DNA of 64,000 bases from an uncultured Mucispirillum sp. (GCA_944325215.1 CALUZC010000013.1:1-64000), one strand, 5' to 3'; counted from the first letter of the stretch, positions 53,114-63,386 are shown. Numbers and translations: made by a program. The notes: generated from the sequence alone by a model not told the origin.

Positions 53114-53337
53114 TAGTATCTAAACTATTAAATAATTCTGGACGAATAAATACAGGACTTGGGCTTGTAATGACGCTGCATACACTAGGTGCAGCATTAA
53201 GCACATCTTATGCTGGTATATTAGCAGATAAATATAGTTATTCTACTGCATTTTTAGGGCTTGGAGTTATGGCTGTAATATCACTGCTTATATATATTAC
53301 AGCTAAGAGATTTATAAAAGAATTTACTTTTAACTAG
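53104..53337 (+). pseudogene. C-terminal remnant of an MFS transporter
   Basis: The frame is open from 53104 to TAG 53335-53337 and encodes 77 residues that look like the last three helices of a major facilitator ('NNSGRINTGLGLVMTLHTLG', 'AALSTSYAGILADKYSYSTA', 'FLGLGVMAVISLLIYITAKR'). It has no start of its own and its 5' part overlaps the end of the BOF gene in another frame. A deletion or insertion must have joined the BOF gene to this remnant. Its stop lies within 8 bases of the converging ankyrin stop. Confidence 0.75.
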
Positions 53338-55603
53338 CTGGTCTTATTACTTCAACAGGCTTATAATATTTTTTACATTCTTCATTTATGCCACTTCTGC
53401 ACTCTGCCACTGTGTTTTTATCTGCTAAAAATACATCTGATAAAAATTTATAGTTCTTATAATCAGCACTATTTTTTTCATCTACAGAAGGGTTTGCATA
53501 TTTTTTACTAAATTTTTCTTGAACAAGCATTAATGCAGTTTTACCTTCTTTATTTTGAAGTGTATCATCTGCTCCACGTGCTACTAACATCATAACAATT
53601 TTTGCATTACCATTTTCAGCAGCCTCCATTAAAAGTGTATTTTCTCTGCTGCCATATCTTGCATTAATATCTGTCTTTGTATTGTTAAGTAATGCAAGAA
53701 AAACATCATTTTTATTATATGGTGCTTTAGCACAATAATATATTGCTGGATAACCTGCACTATCTAACATATCAACATTAGCACCACCACTAATAAGCTC
53801 TAATGTTAAATCATAACTTTCATACTGACCATTTGAAACAATATGAATAGGTGCACTGCCTTTACCATCAAGTAAATTAGGATTAGCTCCATTTGAAACA
53901 GCATATGCTAAAACTGTTCTAATATAGCCCTGCCCTTTATTTTTCTCACTTTGTTCACGAACTAATATGTGTAGAAAATCCTTATACTTATCCCAGTTAA
54001 GCGCAACTTCTCTTTCTATAAAGATTTTTGAAAGCTCTACTCTGTTATTTTGGTCTTTTGATTCTGTAAAACTACCTACAACTTCATAAACAAGGTTAGG
54101 AACCATATTTAATTTAGCACCAGCAACTATAAGCTTAACAAAAACATCAGGATTACCACCTTTTGCTGCATAAAATACAGGCAGTTCCCCAAGTATTTCT
54201 TTATTAACATCTACTTTACTGCTGATTGCTTTATCTACAAGATTTTTATCACCAAACAAAGCACCAAGCATTAAAAGACTTTCAGCATTAGAAAGCCGTA
54301 AAAGTGATGCTGTTTTATTGAAATGCTTTTGTTCTGCTATATTTAAAGCAGTTTGACCTTTTTTATTTTTTATACTTCTATCAGGGCTGCCAGTTAAAAT
54401 ATATGATACATTATCCTGCATTGCTGCAATATGCAGTGGTGTATTACCATCATTATTTTGTATATTTATATTTGGGTTGTATTTAGCATATATTTTATAG
54501 TAATCATGTGGTTTAATATGTAAAATAGTGTTGCCTTTATTATCTTTAGCATTAATATCTGCTTTGTTTTCCATTAATATTTCAACACTTTCAATGGTAT
54601 TTGATTTGCCAAGCTCTGTTGTGTAATTATCTATATAAAAAATAGGCGTTCTATTAAATTTATCTTTTGCGTTAACATTTGCACCTTTAAAAATAAGATA
54701 CCTTAAAAAGCCTGTATCATGGTCATGCCTGCCTAGTGTTGCCATAAGCGGAGTAACTTTATCACTTCCTGATGGCTCATCAATTTTACCACCATTATCT
54801 ATTAAATATCTTGCAAGCTCATAATATCCTAAAGTAATAGCTGTATATAAAAGTGTATTACTGTTTCCATCTTTCTTATTCACATCAGCCCCATAGTCTA
54901 AAAGCATACTTACAAGCTGGCTGTTATTACTTTTAACCGCCTCAAATAAAGGGCGGGTATTATTATCTACAAGAATATTAAAATCAGCATCATGACTGCG
55001 TAACATATTTAATATTTTTTTATCTTTAGCATAGAATATGGCAGGAAAAGAATCTTTCCCATATTTATTGGCATCTGCATCTTTTTTCAGTAATGCTTCC
55101 ACCATATTTACTCTGTTTAAATAAACAGCATAAGCAACGGGTGTTATTTCCACATATTCAGATTTATTTTGCTTACTTATAGAAGAAAAACCAAGCTGAT
55201 TTATACTTATATTATCATAAGAAAGGACAGTCTTTAAAATTTCCCTTTCATTATTTGCAATTATAATATGTAAAAGTGTTGTTTTATAAGTAGTTTCATT
55301 ATCCTGCTTAAAACTGTATAAAACATTAGGGCTTACACCTTTTTTTAATAGACTTTCTGCAGTTTTGGCATCATTTGAAAAAACAGCTTGAACAAGGCTG
55401 TTTTCATCATCTGATAATAAACTATCTTTCTGAAATTGATTTAAAGAACTAGATACTTCTGCCCCAGCAACTCCTGGAACAGCATCATGGGTAATATAAC
55501 CTTCCTGCTCATCATCATAAAATTCTTCTGTTACTGTTTGACCATAGCTGTAGTCAATAAAAAATACACTTAATATCAAAAATAATATATACTTTTTTAC
55601 CAC
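53330..55603 (-). CDS. Large exported ankyrin-repeat protein
   Basis: 757 residues from GTG 55603 (GGTGA upstream; start moderately sure). Signal peptide VKKYILFLILSVFFIDYSYG. Ankyrin repeats fill most of the protein from about residue 65 to 715, for example 'NTPLHIAAMQDNVSYILTGS', 'RPLFEAVKSNNSQLVSMLLD' and 'NTLLMEAAENGNAKIVMMLV'. The final 40 residues contain two Cys (CRSGINEECKK) that could form a disulfide outside the cell. Likely periplasmic or surface binding protein. Confidence 0.88.
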   Translation of the reverse strand: MVKKYILFLILSVFFIDYSYGQTVTEEFYDDEQEGYITHDAVPGVAGAEVSSSLNQFQKDSLLSDDENSLVQAVFSNDAKTAESLLKKGVSPNVLYSFKQDNETTYKTTLLHIIIANNEREILKTVLSYDNISINQLGFSSISKQNKSEYVEITPVAYAVYLNRVNMVEALLKKDADANKYGKDSFPAIFYAKDKKILNMLRSHDADFNILVDNNTRPLFEAVKSNNSQLVSMLLDYGADVNKKDGNSNTLLYTAITLGYYELARYLIDNGGKIDEPSGSDKVTPLMATLGRHDHDTGFLRYLIFKGANVNAKDKFNRTPIFYIDNYTTELGKSNTIESVEILMENKADINAKDNKGNTILHIKPHDYYKIYAKYNPNINIQNNDGNTPLHIAAMQDNVSYILTGSPDRSIKNKKGQTALNIAEQKHFNKTASLLRLSNAESLLMLGALFGDKNLVDKAISSKVDVNKEILGELPVFYAAKGGNPDVFVKLIVAGAKLNMVPNLVYEVVGSFTESKDQNNRVELSKIFIEREVALNWDKYKDFLHILVREQSEKNKGQGYIRTVLAYAVSNGANPNLLDGKGSAPIHIVSNGQYESYDLTLELISGGANVDMLDSAGYPAIYYCAKAPYNKNDVFLALLNNTKTDINARYGSRENTLLMEAAENGNAKIVMMLVARGADDTLQNKEGKTALMLVQEKFSKKYANPSVDEKNSADYKNYKFLSDVFLADKNTVAECRSGINEECKKYYKPVEVIRPAS

Positions 55604-55707
55604 TATTAATTCACCATATTATAGACTTGACATAATCTAATATATATGACAATAAAAGACAATAAAAAATTCAAAATAATTTACTATCTAACTACAATTG
55701 ATTTACT

Positions 55708-56532
55708 TTAATAATTTTCTTTATTTTCATCATATCCAGTATAGCCAAATTTACTTGATAAAATATGGGCAGATTCTATTAGTAATGGAGCGATTTCTTT
55801 TTCAATTCTCTCCATACTCATACGCACTTTAGGGCCAGATACGCTTATACCTGCAATAACTTTCCCCATAAAATCAAGCACAGGTGCTGCAACACAATGG
55901 ACATCTTCCTCATATTCTTCTAAATCAAGTGCATAACCACGCTGCCTTACTATTTCTATATCCTTTAATAATTCATTAATATTAGAAATAGTTTTATCTG
56001 TAAGTTTTCTAAAAACTTTATTTTCATAAAGGGATATGATTTCTTTATCTTGAAAAACTGAAAGCTGTGCTTTGCCTATGGCTGTGGCATAAGCAGGGCC
56101 AACATTACCAATTCTTGGCATAACCCTAACTGGCTCGTCAGTTTCTAAAACATTTAAATATACCACATTACCATGACGCAGCACACCAATATATGTTGAT
56201 TCATTAAGTTTTGTTTTTAGATTATTTAAAACTTGATTTGAAATATCTATTAAATTAAGTTTATTAATATAAGCTTGCGATATTTGAAATGTTTTAACGC
56301 CCAAACGAAAGTTACCAGTATACTTATTATGCTCTACATAACCAAACCTTTCAAGGTTAGCTAAAAGCTTATTAACATTACTTTTTGTAAGCTCTAAAGT
56401 AGATACTATCTCACTCATGGAAAGTTCATGTTCGCAGTTACCTAAAAGCTCTAAAATATCTATGGCATTACTAACAGCCTGAACAGCATATTCAGATTTC
56501 TCACGCTTTATTTTACCTTTTTCTACTCGCAT
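55708..56532 (-). CDS. IclR-family transcription regulator
   Basis: 274 residues: N-terminal winged helix ('YAVQAVSNAIDILELLGNCE', 'MSEIVSTLELTKSNVNKLLA') and a C-terminal effector domain ('MPRIGNVGPAYATAIGKAQL', 'RGYALDLEEYEEDVHCVAAP', 'IAGISVSGP') as in IclR regulators of carbon catabolism. No catabolic operon adjoins it, so the target is unknown. Confidence 0.92.
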   Translation of the reverse strand: MRVEKGKIKREKSEYAVQAVSNAIDILELLGNCEHELSMSEIVSTLELTKSNVNKLLANLERFGYVEHNKYTGNFRLGVKTFQISQAYINKLNLIDISNQVLNNLKTKLNESTYIGVLRHGNVVYLNVLETDEPVRVMPRIGNVGPAYATAIGKAQLSVFQDKEIISLYENKVFRKLTDKTISNINELLKDIEIVRQRGYALDLEEYEEDVHCVAAPVLDFMGKVIAGISVSGPKVRMSMERIEKEIAPLLIESAHILSSKFGYTGYDENKENY

Positions 56533-56663
56533 ATAACCTCCCCATAAAATATTATTTTAAAACAATATTTTATGTTTATATCATATTATTTTTATAGCTA
56601 TTTTGTCAAGTAATAAATATTTAAAAAATACTTTATTTTATATACAAATATATTTTTTTTATT

Positions 56664-56694
56664 AAAAAAGGCAGTGTATATAAAACACACTGCC
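56664..56694 (-). terminator. Terminator of the 56730-59464 transcript
   Basis: GGCAGTGT / ACACTGCC (56670-56677, 56687-56694) with T6 on the minus strand. Confidence 0.88.
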
Positions 56695-56729
56695 TAAAAT
56701 TATATAATAACTTTTTAATTTATACATCA

Positions 56730-58334
56730 CTACTTATTATATTTTTCATACATTTTATGTATGTATTTTGTATAGTGGCTATCTTTTTCTTGAAGCCCTG
56801 CTTTTTGAAGTGAAGCCATTAAATTATTAACTGCTTCTTTTTTATTCTGTCCATTCCTATATATGTATGCTGAAGCATAATTTATCATTTCTTCCTCTGT
56901 CATATTTTTTGACTCTGATATAATATAATCAAGCCCGTTTTTACCTGCTTCATCAACTTTTTCCATATCTGCACCACTATTTATTACAGAATACCTGTAT
57001 GACTGGGCTATACTTACATGCTCATCTGGGTCAACATAATCTTCTTTTAAATTATCGCTATTATAAATCTTCATTAATAATGCACTAACGTAAGGTGTAT
57101 CTATAGAAGTATGTTGACCATTAACTAATACTTCAACATTCTGCACAGCATCAATATCAACATATGCTATTTGATTTATTGCTTCTACAAATTCTTGCAC
57201 TGTATATGGAAATAACTTTTCTTTATCTAATAATGATAACTGCTTGGAAGAAGAACTATTACTGCCATCAGATATAAATTGTGTTGAATATTCTTTTATT
57301 GCTTTTTTTATTTCATTAATTTCATTATCTGCCAGTTCAACAAATTCATTTTCACCTAATAAAGAATCAAGAGAAGCATAATCACCATAATACACACAAT
57401 CAGGTACAATTCTATATTCTCTTGCTTCATCATTTGGGGCAAAAGGATTAGCACCTTTTTGTAATAAATATTTTGCTGCATTCATTTTTCTCTGGCTTGC
57501 AAAAGATGCTACAACTGTTCCACAATACTTATCAGTAACTAAAACTACAGTGTCTAAGTCTGCATTATATTTTAAAAATAAATCAATAGTTTGTTTATTC
57601 CAAGCACCACTTAATGCTGTTCGAAATCCATTATTGCTATTTACATCAACACCATTTTCTAAAAGATATTCTGCCATTTTATATGAAAGGTATTTATTAC
57701 TTGGCATATAAAATAAATTTGCAGGAACACTACTGTTATCTGTAATTTTTATGTTATATTTATCAAGGAATTTAAAGTTATTTATATTACCACTTAGAGC
57801 TAAATTATCTATAATTACACTTTTTAAATAATTATTTGGCTTAATACCTTTTAACAGTTCATCTGCAATATCTAGATAGCTATACTCTAGTGATAATGCT
57901 AAAGCTGTATAAGAATGATTTTGTTCATAATATTTCTGTATTAACTGTATAACATCAGTATTGTAGTGATTTGCTAGTAATTTTTCTAAATCAATATCAT
58001 TTAGTTGTATAATGGTTTCATTAGCGTTTTCTTGTTCTACCTGATTGTCAGATGTATTATCTACATCATAACTATCATTACTGATATTATTTTCAGCATT
58101 AGTATCTGTGCTATTATTAGCATTAGTATCAGTACTATTATCTATATTACTATCTATACTGCTTTCAGTATGATTATTTACAGCAGTATCAGTAAGATTA
58201 TCTGTATTATTATCTTTTATAAATGTAGTCTGCTGAGATGAAATATTTTCAGCAGCAGGAGCTTTTATAGTTTTATCATCTTTACATGCTGATAACGCAA
58301 ACAAAAAAATTATTACAATAATTATCTTTTTCAT
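56730..58334 (-). CDS. Ankyrin-type lipoprotein with Asn/Thr/Asp-rich linker
   Basis: 534 residues. Lipoprotein signal with lipobox LSAC (Cys17), then a low-complexity linker (about 35-105) made of repeated Asn-Thr-Asp units and encoded by repeated DNA. The rest is helical and contains divergent ankyrin repeats ('YKMAEYLLENGVDVNSNNGF', 'NAAKYLLQKGANPFAPNDEA'). It follows the 58358-59464 gene by 23 bases, so both are co-transcribed. Confidence 0.82.
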   Translation of the reverse strand: MKKIIIVIIFLFALSACKDDKTIKAPAAENISSQQTTFIKDNNTDNLTDTAVNNHTESSIDSNIDNSTDTNANNSTDTNAENNISNDSYDVDNTSDNQVEQENANETIIQLNDIDLEKLLANHYNTDVIQLIQKYYEQNHSYTALALSLEYSYLDIADELLKGIKPNNYLKSVIIDNLALSGNINNFKFLDKYNIKITDNSSVPANLFYMPSNKYLSYKMAEYLLENGVDVNSNNGFRTALSGAWNKQTIDLFLKYNADLDTVVLVTDKYCGTVVASFASQRKMNAAKYLLQKGANPFAPNDEAREYRIVPDCVYYGDYASLDSLLGENEFVELADNEINEIKKAIKEYSTQFISDGSNSSSSKQLSLLDKEKLFPYTVQEFVEAINQIAYVDIDAVQNVEVLVNGQHTSIDTPYVSALLMKIYNSDNLKEDYVDPDEHVSIAQSYRYSVINSGADMEKVDEAGKNGLDYIISESKNMTEEEMINYASAYIYRNGQNKKEAVNNLMASLQKAGLQEKDSHYTKYIHKMYEKYNK

Positions 58335-58357
58335 ATTTGTTTTCCTCTGTAATCTAG

Positions 58358-59464
58358 CTATTTGTATGCTTGGCTTTTTAAATATTCAATTTCTTTTTCA
58401 TCAAGATACTCTTTTATTATATCCTCAAAAGGCATGTATATGCCTACATACTGACCAAACTCTGCATAACCGATTGCGTCGCTCTCGTAAAACCTATCTA
58501 ATATTACAGGAGCACCATACTCTACAAGTTTATATATCATTTCCTTATTATTAGTTATGACAGCAAAAAGCAAAGCATCTGCCCCATTATTGTAATATGC
58601 TGGATTTGCCCCATGTTCTAATAAATATGTAGCAATATCATTGTAACCTGCATAAACTGCTATCATTAATGGTGTTGTATAAGAAAAAATATGATAACCG
58701 TATTCACTGTATCCACTTTCTTCTTCATCTTCCTGCAACTCTTGTATACTGTATGGTTTTACAAATACACTATTTATACCATTGGTTAAAGTAAGATTTA
58801 AAGCATTTATTACATATTCTGTAAAAGCATCTTTGTCATATAATCGTGAATCATAACCTGCTTCTTCAAGTTCCTCAGTTATTTCTGGCACAGTAAAACC
58901 TGATTTTTTATTATACGCGTTATTTACCATATTTATAAGTTTATCGTCTAATGTATTATTACTTTCCTCTGTTTCCTGTTTTTCTTCAATCTCAAAATCT
59001 AAGTTATACAACCCAACACTTTCATTATCACCCAAATAACCTAGACCTTCAATAAATACTCCATGTAGATTGCTGTAATCATAATTATACTCTGTAGTAA
59101 ATGGCATCATTTTACGCGAATCAAAATTATAGTTATATTTACATTGAGCTAATTTATTATCTAAAAAACTAAAGATATCATTTCGCGCTATACCGTATGT
59201 TTTATTGTCTTTTACATATATATGGTATGTAGGAAATGTTTTATCTTTGGCTCTACTGTCTATTTGGTTGATAAATGAATCAGTAAGTATATAAATATAT
59301 ACTTCATCACCATATTTATCAATGAAAGACATTTTTTTCTTAGAGAACCCTGAAACTTTTAATTCATATGTTTCATAACACAGTGTAATAGATGCTCCCA
59401 TACTAATTTCAGCATAAAAAAACATTAAAAATACTACAAATATTCCTAAATAATATTTTCTCAT
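58358..59464 (-). CDS. Exported protein with C-terminal ankyrin repeats
   Basis: 368 residues with a signal peptide (about 1-23), an unassigned N-terminal part and two or three ankyrin repeats after residue 255 ('TTPLMIAVYAGYNDIATYLL', 'DALLFAVITNNKEMIYKLV'). Paired with the ankyrin lipoprotein downstream. Function unknown. Confidence 0.82.
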   Translation of the reverse strand: MRKYYLGIFVVFLMFFYAEISMGASITLCYETYELKVSGFSKKKMSFIDKYGDEVYIYILTDSFINQIDSRAKDKTFPTYHIYVKDNKTYGIARNDIFSFLDNKLAQCKYNYNFDSRKMMPFTTEYNYDYSNLHGVFIEGLGYLGDNESVGLYNLDFEIEEKQETEESNNTLDDKLINMVNNAYNKKSGFTVPEITEELEEAGYDSRLYDKDAFTEYVINALNLTLTNGINSVFVKPYSIQELQEDEEESGYSEYGYHIFSYTTPLMIAVYAGYNDIATYLLEHGANPAYYNNGADALLFAVITNNKEMIYKLVEYGAPVILDRFYESDAIGYAEFGQYVGIYMPFEDIIKEYLDEKEIEYLKSQAYK

Positions 59465-59614
59465 AACCCACCTTTTATTAATTAATATGGCAGATTATCA
59501 CAATAAATACACATTTTCAATAATAAATGATAGTTTTAGGCTAATCTATGATATTTTTGAATATTGTATAATTATATATATTTTTGATAAATTAATAAAA
59601 AAATGGAGCAAGTT

Positions 59615-60646
59615 ATGAAAAAAATAATTTTATCTATAATGTTAACTTTTATAATGGGGGCATGCAATATGAATAATAATGAAAAACAAACAGGCTTATG
59701 GGATAAAACTTTTAAACAAAGTGATAATGTATCTGTGGAAAAAGTTTATTTTAAAAACAGGTATGGCATTACTTTAGCAGGTGATTTATATATACCAAAA
59801 AATCTTGATAAATCGAAAAAATATCCTGCCATAGCAGTAAGTGGTCCTTTTGGAGCTGTTAAAGAGCAGGCTTCAGGGCTTTATGCACAAAATATGGCAG
59901 AACGTGGGTTTATTGCTATGGCTTTTGATGCATCATATACTGGGGAAAGTTCAGGTGAGCCAAGAAATACAGCTTCACCTGATATTAATACGGAAGATTT
60001 TGGTGCCGCAGTAGATTTTTTAAGTAATTATAAAAATGCTGATGCTGGAAAAATAGGGATAATAGGCATATGTGGTTTTGGTGGCTTTGGTTTAAATGCT
60101 GCTGCTATGGATACTAGAATAAAAGCAGCTGTTATTTCTACAATGTATGATATGAGTAGAGTTACTTCTCAAGGTTATTTTGATAGTTTAGATAAAGATG
60201 CACGTTATAAATTAAAAGAAACCCTTAATAAGCAGCGAACTCTTGATTTTAGAAATAACTCATATGCAGTAGCTGCAGGGCTTCCTGAAAAACTAACAGG
60301 TGAAGAAGCTCAGTTTGTAAAAGATTATTATAACTACTACAAAACACCACGAGGCTATCATAAACGCTCTATTAATTCTAATGGTGGCTGGAATATGACT
60401 TCTTCCCTATCTTTTATAAACATGCCAATACTTGCATACGCATCTGAAATAAAAAATGCTGTGCTTATAATACATGGAGAAAAAGCCCACAGTAGATATT
60501 TTAGCGAAGATGCTTTTAAATTATTACAAGGGGATAATAAAGAGCTAATGATTATCGATAATGCAAGCCATGTGGATTTATATGATAATCTTGAAAAAAT
60601 ACCTTTTAATAAAATAACTGATTTTTTTCATACCTACCTTCAATAA
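59615..60646 (+). CDS. Alpha/beta hydrolase lipoprotein with Cys nucleophile
   Basis: 343 residues from ATG 59615 (GGAG upstream). Lipobox ending at Cys17. The fold is that of dienelactone-hydrolase-type enzymes ('RYGITLAGDLYIPKNL', 'MAERGFIAMAFDASYTGESS'). The nucleophile elbow reads GICGFGG with Cys153 in place of Ser, as in dienelactone hydrolases. The catalytic His is probably in 'NASHVDLYD'. Substrate unknown. Confidence 0.85.
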   Translation: MKKIILSIMLTFIMGACNMNNNEKQTGLWDKTFKQSDNVSVEKVYFKNRYGITLAGDLYIPKNLDKSKKYPAIAVSGPFGAVKEQASGLYAQNMAERGFIAMAFDASYTGESSGEPRNTASPDINTEDFGAAVDFLSNYKNADAGKIGIIGICGFGGFGLNAAAMDTRIKAAVISTMYDMSRVTSQGYFDSLDKDARYKLKETLNKQRTLDFRNNSYAVAAGLPEKLTGEEAQFVKDYYNYYKTPRGYHKRSINSNGGWNMTSSLSFINMPILAYASEIKNAVLIIHGEKAHSRYFSEDAFKLLQGDNKELMIIDNASHVDLYDNLEKIPFNKITDFFHTYLQ

Positions 60647-60662
60647 TTACTTTTTCCCACTG

Positions 60663-60700
60663 CATTACCTGTATGAACATTAATACAGGTAATGTTTTTT
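60663..60700 (+). terminator. Rho-independent terminator
   Basis: A 12-bp stem CATTACCTGTAT / ATACAGGTAATG (60663-60674, 60683-60694) and T6. Confidence 0.92.
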
Positions 60701-60782
60701 AATGTATAAAAATATTGAAATTTTTTATATAAGTTGATATAGTAAATCCGTAAAATAATTGTGCAAAAATAAGAGGTTTGAA

Positions 60783-61847
60783 ATGAGTGCTAATGTTTAT
60801 TATTCAAATATGGTTTGTAATATGAACCAATCACCACTTAATAAAATTAAAAAACTTATCAATAAGTGTGGTGTTACAAATATTTACGGTAAAGATGATA
60901 TTACTGCTGTAAAACTTCACTTTGGGGAATATGGTAATACTGCATTTTTACGCCCTATATATCTTCGTCCTATACTAGAAACATTAAACAGGATTGGGAC
61001 AAAACCATTTTTAACAGATACTAATACTTTATATGTTGGTATGAGAACAAACTCTGTTGACCACCTGCATAATGCAAACCTTAATGGTTTTGGATACTCT
61101 ACACTTCAAACACCTATTATTATTGCAGACGGTTTAAAAGGCGAGCTTTATACTCCCCTTATTGTGCCTAATGGTGAAATTTATAAAGATGCAAAAATTG
61201 CAGCAGCTATTGCCAGTGCAGATAAATTATTTGTAATAAGCCACTTTAAAGGCCATGAGATGACAGGCTTTGGTGGTGCTATGAAAAATCTGGCTATGGG
61301 CTGCGCCAGCCGTGCTGGTAAAAATGAAATGCATTCAAGTGTTCGCCCTGTTGTTGACCCACATTTATGCACAGCCTGTGGCAGATGTAAAATAGCCTGC
61401 GATGCTGGAGCTATTACTATTTCAAAACATGCTACAATTGATGATAAATGTGTTGGCTGTGCCATGTGTATATCTGCATGCCCAGAACATGCAATAAGCA
61501 CTGATTTTAATGTAGCTTGTGATACATTACAGCAAAAAATAGTAGAATATGCTGCTGCAGTTCACCACCATTTTAAAGAAGTAGTATATGTAAATGTGCT
61601 TACTTCTATTGTGCCAGCCTGTGACTGTCACGGTGGAAATGATGCTCCACTGGTGCATGATTTAGGCTTTATGGCTTCTACTGACCCTGTGGCAATAGAT
61701 AAAGCAAGTTATGATTTAGTGTGTAAAACAGCAGGAAAAGATGTATTTCAGGAAAGCTGGCCTCATCTAAACCCACAAGACAGCTTTACTCATGCTAAAA
61801 AAATCGGCTTTGGAAGCACTGAATATAAGTTAGAAACTGTAAAATAA
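60783..61847 (+). CDS. DUF362 protein with 2[4Fe-4S] ferredoxin domain
   Basis: 354 residues from ATG 60783 (AGAGG upstream). DUF362 body ('AVKLHFGEYGNTAFLRPIYL', 'FVISHFKGHEMTGFGGAMKN', 'ASTDPVAIDKASYDLV') with an inserted ferredoxin part: 'HLCTACGRCKIACDAGA' and 'KCVGCAMCISACPEHA'. These proteins are common in anaerobes; the reaction is not known. Confidence 0.9.
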   Translation: MSANVYYSNMVCNMNQSPLNKIKKLINKCGVTNIYGKDDITAVKLHFGEYGNTAFLRPIYLRPILETLNRIGTKPFLTDTNTLYVGMRTNSVDHLHNANLNGFGYSTLQTPIIIADGLKGELYTPLIVPNGEIYKDAKIAAAIASADKLFVISHFKGHEMTGFGGAMKNLAMGCASRAGKNEMHSSVRPVVDPHLCTACGRCKIACDAGAITISKHATIDDKCVGCAMCISACPEHAISTDFNVACDTLQQKIVEYAAAVHHHFKEVVYVNVLTSIVPACDCHGGNDAPLVHDLGFMASTDPVAIDKASYDLVCKTAGKDVFQESWPHLNPQDSFTHAKKIGFGSTEYKLETVK

Positions 61848-61856
61848 TAATATTTT

Positions 61857-61887
61857 AAGCCTAATGAATAATTCATTAGGCTTTTTT
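61857..61887 (+). terminator. Terminator after the DUF362 gene
   Basis: AAGCCTAATGA / TCATTAGGCTT (61857-61867, 61873-61883) followed by a T run. Confidence 0.9.
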
Positions 61888-61941
61888 AACTTAATATGTT
61901 TTACAAAAGCAATAAATGATTTACATAGGATAACTAACTGT

Positions 61942-61976
61942 AAAAATAAAGCCTAATGAAACTTGTCCATTAGGCT
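61942..61976 (-). terminator. Terminator after the chemotaxis receptor gene
   Basis: AGCCTAATG / CATTAGGCT (61950-61958, 61968-61976). On the minus strand it is followed by TTATTTTTA. The stem has the same sequence as the one at 61857. Confidence 0.75.
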
Positions 61977-62021
61977 AAAATGTTGATACCTTATATATTG
62001 CAGAAAATAAGATGTTTTTTA

Positions 62022-63386
62022 TTACATCTTATTTGCAAGCTGCTCCGAAAGCCTGTTATTTTCCTGCAGCATTTCATTAATCTGTTTTGTAGAGGCTGCT
62101 GTTTTTTCTGCTAACTTTCTTACTTCATCTGCAACTACAGCAAAGCCTCTGCCATGCTCCCCAGCTCGAGCTGCCTCAATAGCAGCATTTAATGCAAGCA
62201 GGTTTGTTTGGTTTGCAATATCATCAATAACTTTGATAATACTTGTAATATCATTTAAGTTTTTAGTTGCAAGCTCTGCTTGAGATTGCTCAATCTCTCT
62301 CATTCTAGCTTGTGTTTTTAATGATTCAACATTACTTAAAACTCCTACTATTCGCAATGGATCTCCAGTTTCATCACTTTGGCGTTTACACTGCAGGCGA
62401 AACCATTCATATCCACCATCACCACCTGATTTCATTTTTATTTCAATATCAAAGTAATATTGTAAATCTTTACTATTTAGTAAATCATCAAAGGCTTTCT
62501 CCACATTATCAATATCATCTCTATGGATAACACCTAAAAGAGTTTTTACATGATTTTCCGGCTCTTCATCAGCGTTATACCCTAAAAGTTCCTTAAAACG
62601 AGATGACCACCAAAACTTATTCTGGCTGTCTTTTATATTCCTTGATTTATCATAAAGCCTTGCACTCCATACACCATCACTTACCATAGTCTGAGAATAG
62701 TTAAATCTAACAAGTGCTTTTTCCAGTTCAAATTTATTTTTAACATCATCATCAATATCTGTCAGCGAGCCACCAATCATTAACGGGTTGCCATATTCAT
62801 CTCGTTTAACTGTTCCTGTAGCTTTAAACCACCTGTATTCGCCACTTTTTAATTTTAAGCGGTATTTTACATCATAAGGTGTTTGACCTGTTTTATCTGC
62901 CAAAGATGCACCAAATGCAGCAAAAATCGCATCATGTTCTGTTGGGTGCAGTTTTAAAGACCAGCTGCCTAAAACATTTGGAAAATCTTCAGTATTACTA
63001 TAGCCTAACATTTTTCTAAACTTATCTGACCACATAAAAGGCGTATCCACATTTACATTACCATCTTTTGGGTAATGCATATACCATAAGCCATCGTTGG
63101 AAGATTCCACCATCAATGTTTGTTCTTCAAGATGCATACACTTTTCATTCATTTCTGCTTTCATATTTTGCTCTAACGCCTCTAGCTGTTCTTGAGTAAC
63201 ACCTGTATTTTTTTCTTCAAAATCATCTAAGATACTAGAAAGCATCGCTGGGATTTCTGAATACTTACCAAGAAATAAGTGTTTATTTTTTTCAACAGAT
63301 TCTTTTGAGCCTGTTCTTTTAACATCTTTTAAAATATTGATAATATCATCTAAAATTTTCTCTTTATATGCACCACTTCCGAACAT
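62022..63386 (-). CDS. Soluble PAS-PAS chemotaxis receptor
   Basis: 454 residues without membrane segments. An N-terminal helical part, two PAS domains with PAC motifs (about 105-225 and 235-350; '[20 protein letters not shown]', '[10 protein letters not shown]') and a short MCP signalling segment with the conserved hairpin tip '[20 protein letters not shown]' and '[19 protein letters not shown]'. The two arms of the signalling coiled coil are much shorter than usual. Likely a cytoplasmic redox or ligand sensor acting on CheA. Confidence 0.9.
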   Translation of the reverse strand: MFGSGAYKEKILDDIINILKDVKRTGSKESVEKNKHLFLGKYSEIPAMLSSILDDFEEKNTGVTQEQLEALEQNMKAEMNEKCMHLEEQTLMVESSNDGLWYMHYPKDGNVNVDTPFMWSDKFRKMLGYSNTEDFPNVLGSWSLKLHPTEHDAIFAAFGASLADKTGQTPYDVKYRLKLKSGEYRWFKATGTVKRDEYGNPLMIGGSLTDIDDDVKNKFELEKALVRFNYSQTMVSDGVWSARLYDKSRNIKDSQNKFWWSSRFKELLGYNADEEPENHVKTLLGVIHRDDIDNVEKAFDDLLNSKDLQYYFDIEIKMKSGGDGGYEWFRLQCKRQSDETGDPLRIVGVLSNVESLKTQARMREIEQSQAELATKNLNDITSIIKVIDDIANQTNLLALNAAIEAARAGEHGRGFAVVADEVRKLAEKTAASTKQINEMLQENNRLSEQLANKM

